From IMG/VR virus record IMGVR_UViG_3300042562_000926, positions 1 through 45,330 of that record: 45,330 nucleotides of DNA; one strand, 5' to 3'. Source of the stretch: a virus. Numbering within the stretch: the first letter of the stretch is position 1; each line of letters opens with the position of its first letter. Below, piece after piece: positions 39,801 to 45,330 of this stretch. Made by a program: the position numbers and the translations under genes. The notes below the pieces were generated by a model that saw only the letters and a program-made list of their open reading frames with translations, did not search any database and was not told the DNA's origin.

Positions 39801-41451
39801 TAAAAAGACAGCACTTCAAACTCCGAATCAAGGACCAGGAGGTCCAGATGCAAATTTTACTGAATTACAATTGTATCAAGGCATAAGATATGTTGCGCAA
39901 AACAAAGGCAATTTCTCCATGAGATACAACTTTGGAGATGGAACATTTGTTAATTACCCCAATACAAAATTTACGCATCTAACTTTAGGCTTTGGGGCAA
40001 ACCCTGCAAACTTAACAGGAATATCAGCTTGGCTTATAGCAAATAAAGAAGATGAGCCTTTAGGCTACAACACAGGGTACAATATAAAAGGTATATATAA
40101 CTTATACTCTAAGCCTGTCTATGACGTAAATAAAGACTATACTAACGAAGAGCCTACGACGATAGCCTATTCTCCCAAGAAAGTGTTAGGCAGCCAAACT
40201 GATACTTACAGGCAGTTTTTACCACTAGACATTAAGATATTAGACTATGCTTATGGTAGAATATCAGGAATAAAAACTGCAAATGGAGAGCTTTATTCAT
40301 GGCAACCGAGAATGTTTAAAAAGCACTATTTTAATTCTGATGGCGCATTTACAACACAAGATGGCGCAGAAGTAATAATAGGATCAGGCGGAGTGATGGC
40401 ACGACAAGAGCTGGACTTATCCATATTTGGGACTTACAACTACTTTGGTATTGTAAAAGGAGTGTCAGATGGTGGCAAGTCGATTCTTTATTGGTTTAAC
40501 GCAAGGCACAATAAATTTATTAGACATGGAGCAGATGGAACGCAGGTTATCAGCGACAGAGCTTTTATGTCTAGCTTCTTCAGAAATAATGCTAAATGGG
40601 TAATACTATACGATCAGCCATTGTATAATGGAGGAATTATAGGCGTATGGAATCAAAAGTTTTCGGAGGCTATATTTACCTTTTTAGCACAACGACAAGT
40701 TGCTAAGTATAATCCTGCAACAACATATAGTATTGGGCAGGCTGTATCATATACTCCAACTAGCTTTTCAACATTTCAACAGACTGGAGAGATATTTATA
40801 TCTAAAACAAATGGTAATATTGGCAACACACCATCCAATGCAAGCGTATCAAATGCTAATTGGGAGATTGTGCCACATACAAACCCTGAATACTACAGTG
40901 AGTTTACAATCGTATGGAACGAAAAGGTAAATTCTTTTAATACCTACCATACCTACAAATCAATAATGATGGTTCCATATAAAGATACCTTCATATCAGC
41001 AAGCAGAAATCTAAGTAATAGAACAGAGTTGTACAAGCACGACGAAGGAGATTACGGCGAGTGGTACAATAATGACGAGGTAAGCATATTTGTAGATTCA
41101 TATATTGAACTAGTTGTTAATATTTATCCCGACGACATAAAGAAATTTCAAGCAATAGAGATTACAAGCTTATTACGTCCTTATGGAGTAACATTTAGAA
41201 CAGATGGGCAACAATCCTTTTTAGAAGAGGCGGATTGGGAGTTGATGGACGATAAGCAAACATGGAGATCTGAAATCAAGAATGATTCAACAATTACATT
41301 ACAGAACCCTACTGGCAGAAATGATATTGACACTAGCGGACTTTTTGGGAAATGGCTAACGGTTAGAATAGCTTTTGAAAAAGGGGTAAAGCAAGTTGTT
41401 AAAGATACGATAGTAAAATTTCAGGTATTGAATAGAACTAACAAACAATAA
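36808..41451 (+). CDS. Giant tail protein (muzzle/nozzle or stabilisation-type)
   Basis: A 1,547-residue protein, the largest in the window. It is beta-rich without signal or membrane segment and begins with a short ordered part (MRSQSVRLNPLGGMDSDSEI) like the tail-nozzle or muzzle proteins of podoviruses and crAss-like phages, which form the tail barrel. Residues about 220-295 contain an FCCH-like module (TGATNANPIVLTTN to TSATQLQLVQ). Residues about 1300-1355 contain a sequence like a carbohydrate-binding module of the chitin-binding type 3 fold (YNPATTYSIGQAVSY, then NWEIVP). It probably delivers tail stability and surface contacts. A -7 box for the next genes lies just behind its end. Confidence 0.65.
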   Translation: MRSQSVRLNPLGGMDSDSEILKVNNGKYISAENIRQLTDEGQSTFSVQNIKGNKLIFSFPEVLPSQKGYRVNIDISKMDPARTETWRVELYDNYANLIDFQTFVVNQASIATSATNLQTAVQAALATAAWTFSDVITPISSTERSYSVSVAPGYLYAEYQIYIIPPTTNDEQAILEINVYQEAVDLGIAGFLRPMSGYELGEDIFLWSTTQDNLPTPIPSVVITGATNANPIVLTTNIAHTISFAQEIVVEGVLGNTAANGTFIAIPTSATQLQLVQSRGAASGAFVASPNSVITLHPKGLGEIGVLTYNINTEVYDYTALLTSKQLNFIAPKQIKIHGEDNYVYKSFYFTDGFNPMRVFYYKGAYLNDGAIKLLNDEGYYQYETLSKETLLILSTATSRLTLSRVIQQGGKVKTGNIIYFHRFLTDTLSTTDWIAPCNPINIYESVYTDANNAEQARTLFGSEADKETSKIVELNIENIVPIFKYLEVAYVIYGGKGVSNSASILPRIALNEDTNIIVQHTGNEATSETEIDIGTLNKITAGYITAGYIDSLDNRLIIADLTTAANYDFTEFFATFQHDLSYDKILSVDNLNNNGINVEEFKVAEYQLEQNVNSKVGYMLYETYRFFGVVEFNNGSMSQGFFIDDIRFDCNPRARRGVALPNYNLSELVGQDIYLRIPRVEFYGFNIDTKVGGTPIRDIIKRIHIYRAEVDNPTVLASGYVIPCVTGEIATYKPTQGVFFKMHGSDGILDTNITPIMEYPFAYGNRWGYLSAPGMINPTYPGPAVDVLNNINTTFTSKKRYAAFYSSDLRLGVTAITPRANDKILNFGQDIPDVLTDITIGDPLISVRWGKMLSYGKYRWNSGRTFANPFVEENILEGASMAKNTIVKMNGGADIITKRIVKVFDTGTPDYINGWRDNGLMVRLSTDISQPNTTAPNDYGFYNALYYRAAVNQYGNPENNKIIPTNNFIDLSIYRTNIIPKGTLYVYGGDSFTQMCFKKTALQTPNQGPGGPDANFTELQLYQGIRYVAQNKGNFSMRYNFGDGTFVNYPNTKFTHLTLGFGANPANLTGISAWLIANKEDEPLGYNTGYNIKGIYNLYSKPVYDVNKDYTNEEPTTIAYSPKKVLGSQTDTYRQFLPLDIKILDYAYGRISGIKTANGELYSWQPRMFKKHYFNSDGAFTTQDGAEVIIGSGGVMARQELDLSIFGTYNYFGIVKGVSDGGKSILYWFNARHNKFIRHGADGTQVISDRAFMSSFFRNNAKWVILYDQPLYNGGIIGVWNQKFSEAIFTFLAQRQVAKYNPATTYSIGQAVSYTPTSFSTFQQTGEIFISKTNGNIGNTPSNASVSNANWEIVPHTNPEYYSEFTIVWNEKVNSFNTYHTYKSIMMVPYKDTFISASRNLSNRTELYKHDEGDYGEWYNNDEVSIFVDSYIELVVNIYPDDIKKFQAIEITSLLRPYGVTFRTDGQQSFLEEADWELMDDKQTWRSEIKNDSTITLQNPTGRNDIDTSGLFGKWLTVRIAFEKGVKQVVKDTIVKFQVLNRTNKQ

Positions 41452-41454
41452 TTG

Positions 41455-41462
41455 TAAATTTG
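41455..41462 (+). promoter_or_regulatory. Promoter -7 box TAAATTTG before the internal proteins
   Basis: TAAATTTG lies 20 bases before ATG 41483, just after the stop of the giant tail gene. TTG at 41428-41430 is 24 bases upstream, slightly far. The position relative to ATG is like those before 25212 and 27513. Confidence 0.45.
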
Positions 41463-41482
41463 GAGTATTAATAATAAAAGAC

Positions 41483-42349
41483 ATGGCACTAGAAGGAGAT
41501 GACTTTTTATCGCAATTGCAAGCAATGATGGGAGGCGGTGGAATAGCAGGAGCAGCTTCCACAGCACTTAAATTCAATCCATATACGGCAGCAGCAACAA
41601 CGGCCCTTGGCGTTATTCAGTCGGCCGTAGGCTTTAGCAAACTTAATAAGCTAAAGAACGAAAACCCACAGTATGAGTTAACGGCAGGGATGAAGGGTAG
41701 TATATCAGATGCGGACGCAAGAAGAGGGATGGGATTTACGCCCGAACAAACGCAAGCTTATCAAAATAGAATAGCAAGAGGAAACAATACAGGCTACCAA
41801 CGTGCAGTTGACATGGCTCCAAGTATGGCAGGCGCGATTACGGCAGGTATTAACTACAACAACGCACAATACCAACTAGACTTTGCAGTAAAGGACGCAG
41901 AGATGCAGGCTAGAAACATTCAAAGGTCAGACTCACTTCGCAAAGAAGGGCAGAATATTTCTAATATGAATACGAATGTGAAGATTAATAACCTCGCGCG
42001 AGCAAGACAGTCTTTTGGGCAGGCAGCACAAACAGGCATTAACAATGCTATTACAGGAATGACTATGTTAGGTAGTGGTGCAGGAAAAGGAAACAAGACA
42101 ACCGCAGGTACGCCACAAGCAGAAAACACCAACGCCATGGGACTAGGAGAAGCAGGGGCTAAGATGTTTGACACGAACTACGGAGCAACAAAAGGCGGAA
42201 CACGAGGCTTTGGAGGGATGGGTAAGACAAATAAAAGCTTTAATGTTCCTACGCCTACTGTAAATATGCAAACCCCTAATATGGATAGCGAAGAGGACTT
42301 TTCATTACAAGGTATTGACACAAGATTCCGACCATACGAAAATTTCTAA
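41483..42349 (+). CDS. Internal virion (ejection/cargo) protein candidate
   Basis: A 288-residue, Ala, Gly, Asn, Met-rich protein. The N-terminal 55 residues are hydrophobic with Gly and Ala (GGGGIAGAASTALKF, TAAATTALGVIQSAVGF), as in T7 gp14- and P22-type ejection proteins that enter membranes. The rest is helical and then Gly, Asn, Thr-rich. It lies directly after the tail gene and before two larger helical proteins, which is the usual order for internal proteins. Confidence 0.55.
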   Translation: MALEGDDFLSQLQAMMGGGGIAGAASTALKFNPYTAAATTALGVIQSAVGFSKLNKLKNENPQYELTAGMKGSISDADARRGMGFTPEQTQAYQNRIARGNNTGYQRAVDMAPSMAGAITAGINYNNAQYQLDFAVKDAEMQARNIQRSDSLRKEGQNISNMNTNVKINNLARARQSFGQAAQTGINNAITGMTMLGSGAGKGNKTTAGTPQAENTNAMGLGEAGAKMFDTNYGATKGGTRGFGGMGKTNKSFNVPTPTVNMQTPNMDSEEDFSLQGIDTRFRPYENF

Positions 42350-42355
42350 GATAAC

Positions 42356-43888
42356 ATGGCAGAAGCAGGAAATTATGGATTAGGAATAGCACTCTCAGGA
42401 GAGCCTAGACAAGCATTGCGTATTGCAGAGATGCAGGCGCAGAATGATGTAGCACAAGGGGCAGCAGCACAAAAAGCAGCAGCCTTAAAGGCAAGGCAAG
42501 AGGCAGCCGACCTTAATAAAATATCAACACAGGACTTTAAGATTGACCCTTCTAAATATCATAAGAAACTAGCTCCGTTAGTATCAAGCGACGCAAAGGA
42601 CACATTTCAAAAAATCGTAGATCTTAGCAAGACAGGAAGCCCTAACTGGCAAACATCGATGTACCCATTATTAATGGATTACAGAGAGAGGCTTAAAACA
42701 TATCAAGACCAATCCAAAGTATTTTTTGACTATGAAGCGCAAGACCCTATTAAGTTTAACATAGATCCTGAATTCAGAAAAAGATTAAATGCTAATCCTG
42801 GCGATTTAACTGATATAACAGAATACGTCAATGCCACAAGAGGGCTAAAAGGAGTTGATGTAGGCGAGAATGGCTTTGTCGTATTTAACCCTGCACCAAA
42901 AGGAGACTTTAACAAAGAGTGGGGAACTTATTTAAGTACAAAAGGAGCATTTAACCAAACTACAGGAAAGCCACGATCAATAGGGGATGGGTTATTAGGG
43001 ATTGACAAGATGTTCAGCTTAGATCCAGTAGCAGCACAAGCCTTCCTTGATGATAAGCGTAAAGATCCTGCAATATTACAACAGTTAATTTGGGAGGCTG
43101 ACCCAGCAACAATACCTGCTGATGTAGACACAAGAAACCCTGCTAAGTTAGCGGAATATGGACAGAAGTTATTTGATGAGAAGGCTGCGATATTAAAAAA
43201 GGCTGCCAATTATAGTGAGAATGATATTAGAAATGCTCCTGAAGATAGTAAAGCTACTATACCTTCAAAATATGTTGGCAATGGCAGAGGAGGATTTAAC
43301 TACCAAACGCAGCAAGGAATATGGTCCGCTAGTTACGATGAGCCACAAGGCAAGTATTGGATTTCTGTACAGATGCCACAAGCAAAAGGAGAGAAGATGG
43401 GGCAGAAAGAGCTAGAGTTTACTAGAACAAACGAGACTACCGGCAAGCAAGAGGTTGTCAAAGGAACACTACAAGGCTTTATATATGACCCATCGAAAAA
43501 AACATTTAAAACTATCATCTCGCGTAAGCAAGGAGGCGATGGGTTTAACTTTATCATGCCAGACGCAAATGGCGCATTTCCATCACAGCCTGCAACATCA
43601 TACGAGACACTAGATATTGGATGGGATCCTAAGATTAGAGATATGTTACAAGCGGAGTTTGGAAATAACAACCCACTTGATGTAGCTGCCGATTTGTTAA
43701 AGAGAAATTATGGAGTAGATGTAGGCATTGTAAATGAGGAATATGTACCTATTTATGACAAAGCAGTAAAAACACAGAAGCCAGGTGCAGCAGGCGCTCC
43801 ATCACAAACGGTAACAAGAGGGCAGAGTAAAGCATTAAAAGCTAAGGCAGACAGCCTAGCTAAAAACGATTCAAATTATCCATTCTAA
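42356..43888 (+). CDS. Internal virion (ejection/cargo) protein candidate
   Basis: A 510-residue protein. Residues 1-60 are an Ala, Gln-rich amphipathic helix (EMQAQNDVAQGAAAQKAAALKARQ-like), then a large mixed domain follows, with a Lys, Ala, Ser-rich end. Ala/Gln-rich helices are common in ejected virion proteins. It is six bases behind the previous gene and five bases before the next. The function is inferred from position; no enzyme motif was seen. Confidence 0.5.
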   Translation: MAEAGNYGLGIALSGEPRQALRIAEMQAQNDVAQGAAAQKAAALKARQEAADLNKISTQDFKIDPSKYHKKLAPLVSSDAKDTFQKIVDLSKTGSPNWQTSMYPLLMDYRERLKTYQDQSKVFFDYEAQDPIKFNIDPEFRKRLNANPGDLTDITEYVNATRGLKGVDVGENGFVVFNPAPKGDFNKEWGTYLSTKGAFNQTTGKPRSIGDGLLGIDKMFSLDPVAAQAFLDDKRKDPAILQQLIWEADPATIPADVDTRNPAKLAEYGQKLFDEKAAILKKAANYSENDIRNAPEDSKATIPSKYVGNGRGGFNYQTQQGIWSASYDEPQGKYWISVQMPQAKGEKMGQKELEFTRTNETTGKQEVVKGTLQGFIYDPSKKTFKTIISRKQGGDGFNFIMPDANGAFPSQPATSYETLDIGWDPKIRDMLQAEFGNNNPLDVAADLLKRNYGVDVGIVNEEYVPIYDKAVKTQKPGAAGAPSQTVTRGQSKALKAKADSLAKNDSNYPF

Positions 43889-43893
43889 TAGGT

Positions 43894-45330
43894 ATGGCAG
43901 AGATAGCAGAAGAAACCCCATTGGCGGTACAGCAAAATACAAACCAAGCATTAAAATCATTTCATAATGCGTGGAAGGATGATTTAAAGCTACCTCAAGA
44001 TATAAATGAGTTTAAGAATGGGCTATCGAACGAGCAAGGAAGGATGGCGTTTTGGAAGGCTTGGAAAGATGATATTTCCCTGCCAGACTTTGAAACTTTT
44101 AGTAGTAAGTTAGGATTTGATAAAGGTACAGCACAACCTAAAGCAACGACTCCTGCAGTACAGGAAGAAATGCCGATGGAGACAACGCCTACCCAACAAG
44201 CTATAAAGCCCGGCATGGAAGGTTTGGCTGCTTTTACCAACAAGCAACAGAAGGAACAAGGCAGAATGTACTTTGACGATAAGATTAAGCCATTAAAGCT
44301 TAATCCAAATACAGAAGAAGACAATAAGCTTATTGAAGCCACTATCAAAGATGCTCAATACCAAGCACCATTACTAAAGGAAATAGAGAAGGACGATGTA
44401 AGCTTAGAAACCTTTCGAAAAGGGATGGACGCAAGGTACAATCAAATAGCACTGAATACCGATGTTTGGACCTTGCAGCACAGCACACAAGTTGAAGGGG
44501 AGATACAAGAGAAGAAAAATGCTGATCCTGCCTACGTCGCTCTTAGAGGAAGTATTGAGGCGAAGACCATAGAATACCAACAAGGACTAGTTCAACAGGC
44601 ACAACAAGCAATTGCAGGACAACCGATAAGCAAGGAACAACAAGCGCAGATTACCCAAGAGATAAATAAGAAGACGCAAGAATTTCAAGAGGGAGAGTTT
44701 TTAAAGAATAAAGAAGCGTTCGATAAGATTGAGGCTCCGTACATTAAAGATGGAGAGGATAAGCTAAAGGCAGAGTGGAAAAATTATCAACTTGAGGTAA
44801 TGAAGCCTAATACGGCTATCATCCCCCAAAAGATGCTTGACAATGCATTAAAGCTTGTTACAAGTCCTCAATTTGATGGACTTGGATATGAAGCCAAGAA
44901 AAGCACAGTAGCGAACTTTTGGAAGAGACAAGAGGCTGCATTGCAAGGCAAGGGACTTTCTATTGACAAGATACAATCTATCAAGGAAGAGTATTACTAT
45001 GCAGTAATGGATAAGATGGTTGTTAATGAAGAAGACCAAATAGCGCCATTTGCTATTCGATCATTTGCAGGAGACCAGATAGAGGTATTAACCCAACAAA
45101 TTTCAGAAGCACAGAAAGCAGTACAAGTAGCAGATGCAGAGCAGGCGACATCACAAAGATTTTCTTCTAAGAACGACCTTGTAGTCCCAACTGTTACATC
45201 AAATAGAGCAGCAGACAAAGCAAAAGAAAACGTCTATAATTTAATACAAGCTAAAAAACATCTTGAAAACATTTTAGAACTATCAGATAATGAGTTCGCA
45301 GGTTTTTGGGCAGGCTTTGCAGCGCATGGC
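43894..45330 (+). CDS. Large internal virion protein, 3' partial
   Basis: The frame is open for 479 codons and runs off the window, so the protein is longer. The N-terminus holds two related repeats of 19 residues, AWKDDLKLPQDINEF at residues 26-40 and AWKDDISLPDFETF at 56-69, thirty residues apart. After a Pro, Thr, Gln linker come long helical, Gln, Glu, Lys-rich parts. Large helical proteins at this place in podoviruses and crAss-like phages are ejected or carried as cargo, sometimes with enzyme domains further on. No catalytic motif is in the visible part. Confidence 0.6.
   Translation, partial: MAEIAEETPLAVQQNTNQALKSFHNAWKDDLKLPQDINEFKNGLSNEQGRMAFWKAWKDDISLPDFETFSSKLGFDKGTAQPKATTPAVQEEMPMETTPTQQAIKPGMEGLAAFTNKQQKEQGRMYFDDKIKPLKLNPNTEEDNKLIEATIKDAQYQAPLLKEIEKDDVSLETFRKGMDARYNQIALNTDVWTLQHSTQVEGEIQEKKNADPAYVALRGSIEAKTIEYQQGLVQQAQQAIAGQPISKEQQAQITQEINKKTQEFQEGEFLKNKEAFDKIEAPYIKDGEDKLKAEWKNYQLEVMKPNTAIIPQKMLDNALKLVTSPQFDGLGYEAKKSTVANFWKRQEAALQGKGLSIDKIQSIKEEYYYAVMDKMVVNEEDQIAPFAIRSFAGDQIEVLTQQISEAQKAVQVADAEQATSQRFSSKNDLVVPTVTSNRAADKAKENVYNLIQAKKHLENILELSDNEFAGFWAGFAAHG

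Noticed and set aside
36808-41451. Large opposite- and alternate-frame open frames inside the giant tail gene
   Set aside because: They lie in the shadow of a convincing 1,547-codon gene and have no promoter, start context or known motif.
1-45330. Integrase, CRISPR array, tRNA genes, reverse transcriptase/DGR, IS elements
   Set aside because: None of their sequence marks were found: no tyrosine or serine recombinase motifs, no regular direct repeats with spacers, no cloverleaf, no YADD-type motif and no transposase.
45300-45330. Circular closure of the window (end joined to start)
   Set aside because: Joining would stop the last frame after one more codon, but there is no terminal repeat or overlap to show that the ends belong together.

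Overview
The window is a segment of a tailed, podovirus-like bacteriophage whose host is most probably a member of the Bacteroidota. Supporting this: AT-rich coding sequence, almost no Shine-Dalgarno sequences, tight TAATG/ATGA stop-start overlaps, and repeated matches to the Bacteroidota promoter -7 box TAnnTTTG just upstream of transcription units. A terminase large subunit, portal, probable major capsid protein, connector-like proteins, a 1,547-residue tail protein and large internal-type proteins show it is a virion-forming virus. The structural order (portal, capsid, two connector-size proteins, giant tail protein, internal proteins) resembles crAss-like phages (Crassvirales) and their podoviral relatives, but exact taxonomy cannot be settled from one window. 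No integrase, tRNA or CRISPR array was seen. Both window edges appear to cut through coding sequence.

Layout. (1) 1-8985, rightward: lysis genes (XhlA-like protein, CHAP hydrolase, holin candidate, one-component spanin), then recombination/nuclease genes (HNH, PD-(D/E)XK nuclease, candidate annealing protein, SMC-like ATPase, DUF3127-type ssDNA-binding protein), then accessory genes (a DNA methyltransferase in a cassette-like insert, a secreted protein) and a RuvC-like resolvase. A strong hairpin pair at 8992-9068 closes this block. (2) 9106-13503, leftward: thirteen small genes, mostly of unknown function, including RadC and a zinc-ribbon protein. (3) 13693-14696, rightward: three small genes fired from a clear divergent promoter and ending at a rho-independent terminator. 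(4) 14748-25121, leftward: a gene of unknown function, a 747-base non-coding control region packed with G-runs, regulators (HTH, KilA-N), then (upstream in transcription) DnaB helicase, a replication initiator, the terminase, a fibre protein and two small proteins. (5) 25212 to the end, rightward: portal, putative scaffold, capsid, accessory head proteins, fibre, a cluster of four very basic small proteins, connectors, giant tail protein, internal virion proteins.

How it fits together: the leftward replication operon starts from a promoter at 21654-21683 with a long leader that folds into a near-perfect three-way-junction RNA, while terminase and fibre lie upstream in the same direction and are expressed from the divergent promoter region at 25121-25212. 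The regulators at 16377-17532 and the inverted repeats at 15684 and 17564 form a plausible control switch next to a candidate replication origin. The most unusual items are the structured leader, the G-run control region, the duplicated basic-protein cluster, the paralogous pair 6375/17661, the solitary DnaB-N-like protein and the one-component spanin.
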